Notes under the pieces: model-generated
Databases searched by the model: none
The model's input: the letters and a program-made list of their open reading frames with translations, nothing else
What the model was told of the DNA's origin: nothing
Assembly (NCBI GenBank): GCA_019456245.1
Contig: VRUF01000012.1
Span: 1 to 22,385, forward strand
Direction of reading: 5' to 3'
Length of the DNA: 22,385 bases
Origin: Planctomycetota bacterium
GTDB lineage: Bacteria > Planctomycetota > Phycisphaerae > Sedimentisphaerales > Anaerohalosphaeraceae
Shown: piece by piece, positions 7,550-15,162 of the stretch
How positions within the stretch are numbered: the first letter of the stretch is position 1
Layout of the letters: each line of letters opens with the position of its first letter
Made by a program: the position numbers and the translations under genes

Positions 7550-9376
7550 ATGAATAGATTCAGGATCCGCCTTATATTATCTATATTACTTTCGTACCTT
7601 TGTTTTGCCCCTGTCTTTCTTTTTGCCGGTCATGATTAACAGCAAGGCTGCCTTAAATGCCATAATGGAATCGAATCTATAGGGAAAGCACACCAATATC
7701 TGGACTGCGAAGACTGCCATCAGGGTAATACAGATGCATCCACAAAGAAAGAAGCTCACGAAGGATTACATAAAAACCCAGGCGATCTGAATATTGTCGA
7801 TGGCACCTGCGGCGTGTGTCACGAAGATATAGTTACCAATGTGAAAAAATCGCTCCATGCAACTATGGCAGGAAAGATCAGCGGTTCAAGATATCTCTGG
7901 GCAGCACAAAAAAACAAAAACGCAATTTATTCAATAAAGCACATCAAAGACGAAGATGGACAGATACCAGAAGAACTGGGTGCAGTAAAAGAGCTAAAAC
8001 CGATACCTCATTATGAAGAATCAAAAGAGCCTATCGATGATTATCTGCGAAATCAATGTCTCAGGTGTCATCTCTGGACCGAAGGGGCCCAACGAGACGG
8101 TGACTATCGAGGCAGCGGCTGTTCGGCATGTCACATGCTTTACGCCGATGATGGCATGAGCCATTCATCTGATAAAACAATCCCAAAGGACAAACCAGGC
8201 CATCCTGTCAAGCATGAAATAACAACAAAGATACCTTCTCAGCAATGCGTTCATTGTCATAACCGCGGAGGCCGAACCGGCGTAAGCTTTCTCGGGATGA
8301 TGGAATCCGACGGTTATGGCACACCTTTCTTAGCTGATGGCAGCAAACAGCCCAAATTGCATGGCAAACATTATAACCATCTGCAAAAAGATGTTCATTT
8401 TGAATCGGGAATGGATTGCATTGACTGCCATACACTCAACGATATTCACGGCGATGGCAACATCTATAGTAAACGCGAACAGGCCGTTGAAATAGAATGT
8501 ACAGATTGTCACGGGAATATCGATAGCTACAGCAATTTAAAAACTTCTCGAGGCAATCCTTTGACAAATGTTCACAAACAGGATGAACGGATCATATTAA
8601 CTGAAAAGATCAACGGAAAACTTCATAATATTCCCCAGGTCAAAGCCTTGTCAGAAAAGAAAACGATGCCGGTTGCAATGCAGATAAAAACTCATTTAGA
8701 TAAGCTTGAATGTTATACATGTCACTCAAGATGGGCTCCGCAGTGCTATGGCTGTCACGCTAAAATGGATATGAGAAAAAAAGCCACTGACTGGGTCGAC
8801 GGCAATAAAGACGGCTGTTACGCATGGACGGAATCCAGAAGCTACCTTAGATGGGAAACACCGGTTCTCGGCATAAATTCAGAGCAAAAAGTAAGTCCTT
8901 TTATACCGGGTTGCCAGGCGATATTCACACAGATCGATAAAACCGGAAAAGCCGTGGAACTGAATAAAACTTTTGTCACCTCTGATGGTCATTCCGGAAT
9001 TGCTCACAATCCAATTCAGCCGCATACCGTATCCGGAAAAGCTCGCACTTGTGAGAATTGCCATAGTGACCCGAAGGCATTAGGTTTGGGCACAGGCACT
9101 TACAACAGTAAGTCTAACGGCCTTGATATACCATTTGAATTGGAAAGGATTGTCGATGAAGAGGGAAAACAGATACAGGCAACAAGTCATGTAGGCGCCA
9201 GACCGTTCAATAAAAGTGAAATAGAAAAGATCAAACGCATCAATGTCTGTATCAGTTGCCATGAGAAAAGTCCTTCAGGGTTCTGGGATACCGTAGAAAA
9301 GAAATGGGGCAAGGTCAAAAATGATGATGCGCATAAGAACCTGTTGAAGGACATTTTGAAAAAAGCTATAGAGTAA
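7550..9376 (+). pseudogene. Multihaem c-type cytochrome broken by an in-frame TAA
   Basis: Twelve CxxCH haem-binding motifs in one frame of 609 codons: CLKCH (codons 34-38), CEDCH (53-57), CGVCH (87-91), then CLRCH, CSACH, CVHCH, CIDCH, CTDCH, CYTCH, CYGCH, CENCH and CISCH. The ATG at 7550 has AAAGGA 7 bases upstream and opens a good Sec signal peptide (MNRFRIRLILSILLSYLCFA). Codon 30 (7637-7639) is TAA, directly after the signal peptide and four codons before the first haem motif; the frame then stays open to 9376. CAA to TAA would be one transition. The uninterrupted part could start only at internal codons such as GTG 7814, which loses the signal peptide and most of the third haem motif, so a working periplasmic cytochrome is unlikely. 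The C-terminal half (HNPIQPHT, then CENCHSDPKALGLG) resembles large periplasmic electron-transfer cytochromes; the exact partner is unknown. It lies between two thyA relics. Confidence 0.85.
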
Positions 9377-9481
9377 AATTATATATCCCTAACGACTAAC
9401 GACAAAAGGCTATCGACCAAAAAGCTCTCTGTATTCTCAGCGTTCTCTGTGACAAAAAACGTATTTGAACGCTACACATAA
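9377..9481. other. Short spacer after the cytochrome gene
   Basis: Holds no gene. It includes ctaacgactaacgac and a tctctgtattctcagcg-type stretch, words that resemble widely dispersed intergenic repeats in bacterial genomes; this is a recollection of style, not a match that could be checked. No terminator hairpin is seen. Confidence 0.3.
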
Positions 9482-9594
9482 ACTTACCCATTTGGTTTTG
9501 CGTAGCAGTCTGGGTTTTCGGCTAGTTTTTGTTTTGCCTCTTCGGTCATCATTTCGAATGCCGGGTGCGTGGTTTCCCATGCGCGGTCGGTAAA
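9482..9594 (-). pseudogene. thyA 3'-end relic B
   Basis: Minus-strand codons 9594-9484 encode the last 36 residues and stop of the thymidylate synthase at 10406-11296 (FTDRAWETTHPAFE to CYAKPNG) with no amino-acid change and no frameshift. Six of 111 bases differ, all synonymous third positions. Homology stops abruptly before the Phe codon, and 3' of the stop only weak similarity remains. Same orientation as the intact gene; no start codon or upstream part, so not a functional gene. Confidence 0.9.
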
Positions 9595-9641
9595 AGATAA
9601 CTACGGGTTCCTGGAATCTTAGTTGTATTGGCGAACGCTGG

Positions 9642-10331
9642 TTATTGATTGAGAATTTTGACTCTTATGTCTTTGAACTTTATTTTGACTTTTCTGTCAT
9701 GGAATTCCAGGGCGATAAAACCTTTTTCGCGAAATCCCAGTTCGTCATCGTCGGTAAATTCAATACAAGGGGTACCGTTGATCTCGTGCGAGAGATTTCT
9801 TCCATTTGCTACAATACGGAAAGTGTTCCACTCTGTACGACTTACAAGGCCGGCGCATTTACAGCCTTGCCCTTTGGTCCCTTTGACAGTTGCGTATCGT
9901 TTCTTATCGCTGGTAGTGTAAATATCATAGAGGTCGCCCATCGGCCCTATGTCACACTGATATCCGCTTACTTCATAGGGTTGCTTGGGATCTGCGTCAT
10001 AGTCATGGCTGCGGTAGTTTACGCCGCTATTACCTTTTACAGGCATAAACTTAACTTCAAGAATAAAATCCTTTAATATATGTGTGCGGTTAATAAGGTA
10101 GCTTTTGTAGCTGGTCTTACCGCTTCCATATATATACCCATCCTCAACGCGCCAAATTCCCGGATCACCCTCCCATCCGTCAAGATTCTTGCCGTTAAAG
10201 AGACTGATCCATTCATCCTTTGATTGTTTATTTGCGTTTCCTTCAAAGGACGAGCACCCTGTTATTGTAAATAGCAGCACGACCGTCGCGATAACCACTG
10301 AATGATTATTTTTTAGTTTTTTAAAAGACAT
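9642..10331 (-). CDS. DUF1080 (3-keto-disaccharide hydrolase-like) lipoprotein
   Basis: 229 residues. The lipoprotein signal ends in TITGC (Cys26). The mature part opens with WISLFNGKNLDGWEGDPGIWRVEDGYIYG, the hallmark of PF06439 (DUF1080, 3-keto-disaccharide hydrolase), a concanavalin-like fold common in planctomycetes. Further family words are FILEVKFMPVKGNSGVNYRS, YEVSGYQCDIG, EWNTFRIVANG and GFIALEFHD. Some members act on 3-keto-glycosides outside the cytoplasm; activity here is inferred only. The start at 10331 fits the signal peptide and has GGGG 9 bases upstream; the longer frame from 10403 would bury the signal. It begins 74 bases after the thyA stop and may be co-transcribed with thyA. 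Confidence 0.85.
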   Translation of the reverse strand: MSFKKLKNNHSVVIATVVLLFTITGCSSFEGNANKQSKDEWISLFNGKNLDGWEGDPGIWRVEDGYIYGSGKTSYKSYLINRTHILKDFILEVKFMPVKGNSGVNYRSHDYDADPKQPYEVSGYQCDIGPMGDLYDIYTTSDKKRYATVKGTKGQGCKCAGLVSRTEWNTFRIVANGRNLSHEINGTPCIEFTDDDELGFREKGFIALEFHDRKVKIKFKDIRVKILNQ

Positions 10332-10405
10332 AAATATTTTCCCCAATGTATCCCTTTGTTTTTTACTAATCTGTGGGTTATATTTACTGCCCTCAACACG
10401 CATAC

Positions 10406-11296
10406 TTATCCGTTTGGTTTTGCGTAGCAGTCTGGGTTTTCGGCTAGTTTTTGTTTTGCCTCTTCGGTCATCATTTCAAATGCCGGGTGTGTAGTTTCCC
10501 ATGCGCGGTCGGTGAATGGGGTTGTTTTCATTTTTTCTACTTCGACGGCAGCATTTTCGAGTGACGATCCGTAGATATGCAGCGAGTCGCTTATGTCGAC
10601 GTAACGGCCTACTTTAACGGGCTTGTTGATTTTTTTTGCGATCTCTTCTGCGATAATTCGCTGGAGGTCCGTTAGTGCGTAAACATTCATGTACCATGCG
10701 CGGTAGAGGTCCCTGCTTCTCCAGTGTGTGTTCATGTTGAGGTTTAGTTGGCCGGAGTCATCGGTGATTAGTCTGCACCATATCCGCTGAAGGCATGGGG
10801 GGTCGTCTGTTTGCGGATCCGCTGTTGGCATCCATGTTATAGCCTGCGAGCGGCGGGTGTGGTAGCAGTTTGCCAGGGAATCTATTATGTATTGTATCTG
10901 GTTGAAGGCGTCGAATGGTTTTGGCGTGTTTGGGTCTCGGATGTCTGCGACGGGGGAATATGCGAAAAGCCTTTCGTGGTATGTGTATGTCCATTTGCCA
11001 GCGGCTGGGTCGATCCAGTGGTCGTGTATTCCCGAGACGACTTCCTGGCGGTATGCTTCAAGTTCTTCCGGGCCGCCGGGGAAGTTTTTGTGGATTCGCG
11101 GTTCGGCGAACGGGTTTTCGACGGCGATCATAACAGTGGCGTCTTTGCTTGGCTTGTCGTCGGGGTTGTCATATTGAGTTTTAATGTCGATACCGTTTTC
11201 CCAGACGGCGATGACGGTTTTTTCCCATGCTTCGGGCAGGCATGTTGCTTCAATAGCGATTGCCGGTAAGTTTCCCTGTGTTTTTGATGTTATCAT
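10406..11296 (-). CDS. thyA: Thymidylate synthase, divergent ThyA family
   Basis: 296 residues, cytoplasmic; the family converts dUMP to dTMP with methylenetetrahydrofolate. Visible motifs are catalytic Cys168 in PPCLQRIW, RSRD (193-196) in the position of the canonical QRSxD, Asn204 (the residue that favours dUMP over dCMP) in WYMNVYAL, and DSLHIYGSSLE (237-247), matching the canonical D.HIY.NH nucleotide-binding motif. The usual PPCH is PPCL, and the N-terminal 110 residues are unlike the E. coli enzyme, so it belongs to a separate clade; a hydroxymethylase activity cannot be excluded. AAGGA lies 8 bases before the ATG. It follows the exported thioredoxin-like gene by 39 bases. Two relics of its 3' end lie downstream at 9482-9594 and 7226-7304. 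Confidence 0.83.
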   Translation of the reverse strand: MITSKTQGNLPAIAIEATCLPEAWEKTVIAVWENGIDIKTQYDNPDDKPSKDATVMIAVENPFAEPRIHKNFPGGPEELEAYRQEVVSGIHDHWIDPAAGKWTYTYHERLFAYSPVADIRDPNTPKPFDAFNQIQYIIDSLANCYHTRRSQAITWMPTADPQTDDPPCLQRIWCRLITDDSGQLNLNMNTHWRSRDLYRAWYMNVYALTDLQRIIAEEIAKKINKPVKVGRYVDISDSLHIYGSSLENAAVEVEKMKTTPFTDRAWETTHPAFEMMTEEAKQKLAENPDCYAKPNG

Positions 11297-11335
11297 TGTT
11301 TCAATCCTTTGAAAACCAGTACATTCCTTTTATGT

Positions 11336-12895
11336 CTACAGTCCTAGTTCCTCGTTTGTTATCTTATGTCTTTTGTGGAGTCTTTTCGGTACTTTTCTTA
11401 GCAGCATTCTTGCTTCATTGGCGTATTTTGTTCCCGGATAGTCTTTGAGGACTTTTCTGCAGGCTTCAATTCCCTTTTTTGGAAATGAGAATTTGCTTCC
11501 GGTATTTATCAGAAGTTTTGCTCCTTCGAGATCCCTTTGGGCCGCGACCTCGTCTTCCAGTGACATTTTTATTGGCGGTTTGTCAGATAGAAATCTTGGT
11601 TTTTGAGTTGTTGTATTAATCGAATTTTGAACTGTTGTTGTACCTGCCGCATTATCTGAGCCGTTGCCTGTTGGGTTTGACTTGAAGATATTTGTAATGG
11701 AAAACCTGGTTTGGCTGTGCTTTGACAGTTGGCTTACGACCATCGGTGCCAGAAAACCTGTTGTCGGTCCCGCATATTTTATTGTGCCATCTTTGCCTGC
11801 GACCAGGAGGAGGGGTTTATTTTCTTCGACGATCACTCCCTTAAACTGGGAAGCATTACTTGTCGGGTCGTTTACCATGACATGTGCCCACGGCCAGGCA
11901 TTTTGCAATATGGCAGTGAGGACATCTGGTTTGCTTTCGGCGGTATCCATATTTACGGCGACAAACTTTATATTTGACAGACCCATGGCAGAGGCGAAGA
12001 TTTTTTTGAATGCGCCGATATCAGCAAATGAAGAGCCGCTGGTTTTTGAAACGTGATCAACCGGCCTTTTGAATCCGTTTGGATCTATAGTAAACATCGT
12101 CCCGGCAGTCATTGAAGGGGCCGACGAATTCTTTGGTAATTTCCAGAGAAGTATACAAATGTTACTGGTTCCATACTTGTATTCGAGGGTTGTGGAATTA
12201 AGGCAGTTTAGCTGCATTTCCTTAATTTTTGCGCCGATAAGCCCTGTATCGATGCGATCGATATCGAGGCTGAATATTTCCGGACCGGTTTCCCTTTTGT
12301 CGGATTCATTATCATAAGAAGCCCTTTTCGTCGTGGGTTCTTTTGGCAGCGGAGCCGGTTTGTTGCCTGCCAGGATCGCCATCGCGGCTTGGGTTAATTG
12401 AGTGTCTTTGCTCCATGCATTTTTCTTAAAGGCAAGCCGTGCTGCCTGCTGGGCACGTTTGATGTCGTTGTTGAAATAATTTGCCCATGCGATGAGTATA
12501 TAGTGTTGGGTTAAGGTTATGGTGTCGAACTTGCCTACCGAAGTTTGCCTTGCTTTCAGTTCCTGGAGAAGTAGAGAGGCGACATTGGGAGGTAGAGGTT
12601 GGCTGGTATTTATTAACGAAATGAACGTGTTATACTGTTCGTTTGTATCTCTGGCAGAGTCGGGTTCGCCGTTTTCAATTTGTAGGTTTTCCTGTGGAGA
12701 GTTTTTTTTCGCGGTTTTTTTTGGTGGTCGTGATTTTGACTGCGCACCCTGAAGGGTGTCCATTACCTCCATTGTTTCCATGGCTTCGAGGGCTGTGCCG
12801 ATGGCGAATGCCGATGAGGTGAAAGCGGTGAAGATAAAGATCGACACTAAAATTAAAGACAGTGTCAGTTGGTTATTTTTTGTTTTATAATTCAT
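11336..12895 (-). CDS. Exported thioredoxin-like protein with DYPGT/KITNEELGL C-terminus
   Basis: 519 residues. Sec signal peptide (1-31, cleavage near AFA-IG), Lys/Pro/Ser-rich linker (50-85), a helical TPR-like part (about 85-178: ITLTQHYILIAWANYFNNDIKRAQQAARLAF), then a thioredoxin-like region (about 215-392) with strands CILLWKL, KFVAVNMD and PLLLVAGKDGTIKYAG. There is no CxxC, so no disulphide redox activity is expected. After a Thr/Asn-rich linker comes the 80-residue module (440-519) shared with the lipoprotein at 6606-7022, ending KITNEELGL. The start at 12895 fits the signal peptide; the longer frame from 12952 has no ribosome site and covers the promoter -10 box. It is first in a likely operon with thyA. 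Function unknown. Confidence 0.75.
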   Translation of the reverse strand: MNYKTKNNQLTLSLILVSIFIFTAFTSSAFAIGTALEAMETMEVMDTLQGAQSKSRPPKKTAKKNSPQENLQIENGEPDSARDTNEQYNTFISLINTSQPLPPNVASLLLQELKARQTSVGKFDTITLTQHYILIAWANYFNNDIKRAQQAARLAFKKNAWSKDTQLTQAAMAILAGNKPAPLPKEPTTKRASYDNESDKRETGPEIFSLDIDRIDTGLIGAKIKEMQLNCLNSTTLEYKYGTSNICILLWKLPKNSSAPSMTAGTMFTIDPNGFKRPVDHVSKTSGSSFADIGAFKKIFASAMGLSNIKFVAVNMDTAESKPDVLTAILQNAWPWAHVMVNDPTSNASQFKGVIVEENKPLLLVAGKDGTIKYAGPTTGFLAPMVVSQLSKHSQTRFSITNIFKSNPTGNGSDNAAGTTTVQNSINTTTQKPRFLSDKPPIKMSLEDEVAAQRDLEGAKLLINTGSKFSFPKKGIEACRKVLKDYPGTKYANEARMLLRKVPKRLHKRHKITNEELGL

Positions 12896-12942
12896 TTTAA
12901 GGCCCCATCTTGTTTTGTATAGATATTGCTGGAACAGTGAGT

Positions 12943-12971
12943 ATTGTACCATTTTTCTGTGAAAAAATCAA
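12943..12971 (-). promoter_or_regulatory. Sigma70-type promoter of the thioredoxin-like/thyA operon
   Basis: On the minus strand: TTGATT (12966-12971), 17-base spacer, TACAAT (12943-12948). The predicted transcript begins about 40 bases before the ATG at 12895. The -35 box overlaps the end of the terminator of the preceding gene. Confidence 0.65.
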
Positions 12972-12986
12972 ACCCATTCGGGTTCG
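12962..12986 (-). terminator. Intrinsic terminator after the S55-like peptidase gene
   Basis: On the minus strand: stem CGAACCC (12986-12980), loop GAAT, stem GGGTTTG (12975-12969), with one G-U pair, then A and six T's (12967-12962). It lies about 47 bases after the stop codon at 13034. Confidence 0.7.
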
Positions 12987-13033
12987 TTTTTAGAGCAAAA
13001 AGAGGTCTTTGTTTGTTTTTGTACGGATTGGTA

Positions 13034-14836
13034 TTATTCCTCGACGATGAGTTGCAATGCTTTTGAGTTTAGTACTACAGAATCTATGGGTATATTTTGC
13101 TCGAGTCTGTGCTGATAAGGCTTGCTCGTGGTGGTTCGCTTTCCGCTGGTCATAAGGACCGTTTTGCTGGGTGGCAGATCGGGCAGTTCGGTTTCCCGGA
13201 CGACAACACCGCCTGTTCCCAGCGTAACTACCGCATAAATCTTGCCTCGCTTCAACGCAAGTATGCGTTTTATTGCCGCCACAAGCGAATCCAGATCTTT
13301 AGCAATATAATTATACGGTCTGGCCTTTCTCAAAAATGCAGCATAATCATAACTGCCGCCTATCATCATTTCATACTTACCCGGTGCCAACTTTTCGGGG
13401 AGATTCACCTTAAATTGATGCTCCGACTTCTTCGACATATGTGATTCTACTATAGCGGCAACTTTAACCGTATCGCCGGCTTTGACTCGATAATCGGAAA
13501 GCTCGACAGATCTCACATTTGCCAGGCGATTCTGCGGTCCTATATTGATCTCAAAATCCATGCTATCGATTTTTACCTTACCGAAAGGATTGTTCATCAA
13601 CAGAGAAACCGTACTCATCGCTTCGCCGGCTACTTCGGCAAACACCCGGCCCGACGATATATTTTCAATATCTATCGCACCAAACTTATCCAGCTTAATA
13701 GCCCCCTTGTAATTTACAGTATGATCAGGCGGGAGGGGGCCAAGCATCTGGCCGGCACCTATAAGAGCCACCTGTAACATTATAGGCGTATAAAACCGAT
13801 TAACCGCCAATTTACAGTTATAGACTCTTTCGGCTTCGGGATCGTTATAACGTCTTACCGTTATCCGCAAAGGGATAAGCTCAGCGCGATCACCGATTGT
13901 GCCATAGACGCCAAAATTTTCGTCATGCCGTATTGCCCCGCGTATAGGCCCCGTACCTGAAAGCTTGAAAGAAAAGCTTAAATTAGAGACTACGGTATGG
14001 ACAAAGCCGGTCGCCATTGGCAGATCAACCGATCCATATCCCAGGAAAGCGTGGCCGAACCCGTAAACCTTTTCACCTAAAACCTCAGTGATTGTTCCAA
14101 CTGCGGACATGGATATATCCCCGCTGACAAGGGGGATCGCCAAAACCCCACCCGGCTGAAACTCTGTCACATCGTTGAGTCCGTAACGAATATCGGTTCC
14201 GCTACCGGCTACAGCCCTTATGCCTGCCGTATCAAAACGTTCTGAAAAAGCATCGCACACTTGCGACGGTAAAGAAGTTACCAGCAGGATAGGCGATTTT
14301 GAGGAAGTTACGCTGCTTGAGCGTGGCAGTGGTTTTTCCCACAGATCATCGCTTAGGGCGGCAAGATCGATCGGTTCGGAAAAATCGAAAATAAGCCCAT
14401 TGCTCGTCGCTGTCTTAGTGGTTTCAACTGTGCCGATATTAAGCATTTCGGCAATCGGTGTAACCATATAAAGCGGATCTTTTGCATAGCTGTATCCGTA
14501 TGAAAGGGCACCGGCCATCCGACCGTCAATGTAAACCGGCGAGCCGCTGCAGCCCTGAACCGGCCCGGAATGCTTAAATCGCTCATCCTTTCCAACAACA
14601 AGGATCATATTCTGGCCAGGCCTGTAATCGTAAACAACGCTGATAACCTCCATTTCAAAACGCTCGATCTTCGCCCCTTCATAAACCGTAAGGCAGTAGG
14701 CCTCCATACCGCGAGCAATTTCATCGAGAGGTATGTATTTTTGCTTATCCAACCCGCAAACAATGGTGCAAAAAGCCAGAAATCCAATAAAAATAACCCT
14801 TAACCTGCTAATGGAACAAGAAAATGCATTAGACAT
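13034..14836 (-). CDS. SpoIVB/S55-like exported serine peptidase
   Basis: 600 residues with an N-terminal hydrophobic segment (12-28) that would export or anchor it. The region 34-140 (YIPLDEIARGMEAYCLTVYEGAKIERFEMEV, then the nucleophile motif GCSGSPVYIDG at 95-105, then LYMVTPIAEML) matches the SpoIVB peptidase S55 domain as seen in planctomycetes. A candidate catalytic His lies later, in VYGFGHAFLGYG. In SpoIVB itself the GH motif comes before the SGSP motif, so the order here appears permuted. The C-terminal half looks beta-rich (KVNLPEKLAPGKYEMMIGG) and may be a binding domain. The ATG at 14836 has GAGGAG 9 bases upstream. Single-gene unit with its own terminator. Substrate unknown. Confidence 0.75.
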   Translation of the reverse strand: MSNAFSCSISRLRVIFIGFLAFCTIVCGLDKQKYIPLDEIARGMEAYCLTVYEGAKIERFEMEVISVVYDYRPGQNMILVVGKDERFKHSGPVQGCSGSPVYIDGRMAGALSYGYSYAKDPLYMVTPIAEMLNIGTVETTKTATSNGLIFDFSEPIDLAALSDDLWEKPLPRSSSVTSSKSPILLVTSLPSQVCDAFSERFDTAGIRAVAGSGTDIRYGLNDVTEFQPGGVLAIPLVSGDISMSAVGTITEVLGEKVYGFGHAFLGYGSVDLPMATGFVHTVVSNLSFSFKLSGTGPIRGAIRHDENFGVYGTIGDRAELIPLRITVRRYNDPEAERVYNCKLAVNRFYTPIMLQVALIGAGQMLGPLPPDHTVNYKGAIKLDKFGAIDIENISSGRVFAEVAGEAMSTVSLLMNNPFGKVKIDSMDFEINIGPQNRLANVRSVELSDYRVKAGDTVKVAAIVESHMSKKSEHQFKVNLPEKLAPGKYEMMIGGSYDYAAFLRKARPYNYIAKDLDSLVAAIKRILALKRGKIYAVVTLGTGGVVVRETELPDLPPSKTVLMTSGKRTTTSKPYQHRLEQNIPIDSVVLNSKALQLIVEE

Positions 14837-15009
14837 GCAAAAAAACTCCTCTTATTGCATTGATTTCGGCATTTAAGTCATCAAAAAGGCCGAAAATTTC
14901 AATAATAAATAAAACTGCAAACGGCATCAGAATCGCCACAAACTACAAAACACGCAAAAAAACTATTCCCTGAAGTTACAAAACTATTTATAGTGCCGCA
15001 AAACAGCTA

Positions 15010-15038
15010 TTGCAAGTTAAAAGCAAACATTCTATAAT
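15010..15038 (+). promoter_or_regulatory. Sigma70-type promoter of the TPR-rluD operon
   Basis: TTGCAA (15010-15015), 17-base spacer, TATAAT (15033-15038), a perfect -10. Transcription would start near 15045, about 225 bases before the first gene. Confidence 0.65.
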
Positions 15039-15143
15039 GCGATATGATACTGGGTGCGATTATTATTTTGCCCTAAAGCAATTGAATTTTTAGTGTATGC
15101 CTTATGCCTGTTGCGGCTTTGGCCAGCTTCGTTAGAAATACTC

Positions 15144-15162
15144 GGCTTAGAACAACTAAGCC
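15144..15162 (+). other. Leader hairpin
   Basis: Perfect 7-bp stem GGCTTAG/CTAAGCC with loop AACAA in the leader of the TPR-rluD operon. There is no T-run after it, so it is not an intrinsic terminator; it may be part of a larger RNA structure. Confidence 0.45.

Noticed and set aside
7637..7639. TAA in the cytochrome as a recoded codon
   Set aside because: Selenocysteine uses UGA and pyrrolysine uses UAG; no known system inserts a residue at UAA after a signal peptide, and CAA to TAA is a simple mutation.
9420..9460. CTCTGT-rich stretch as part of a CRISPR or tandem array
   Set aside because: Only one or two imperfect units are present and there are no spacers.
10811..11269. 152-codon plus-strand frame opposite thyA
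   Set aside because: It is the complement of a well-supported gene; such long shadow frames also occur opposite the SDR, aldolase and ktrB genes.
15001..15020. Third copy of repeat R1/R2
   Set aside because: Only the word TATTGCAAGT is shared; the rest does not align, and the word forms part of a -35 box there.
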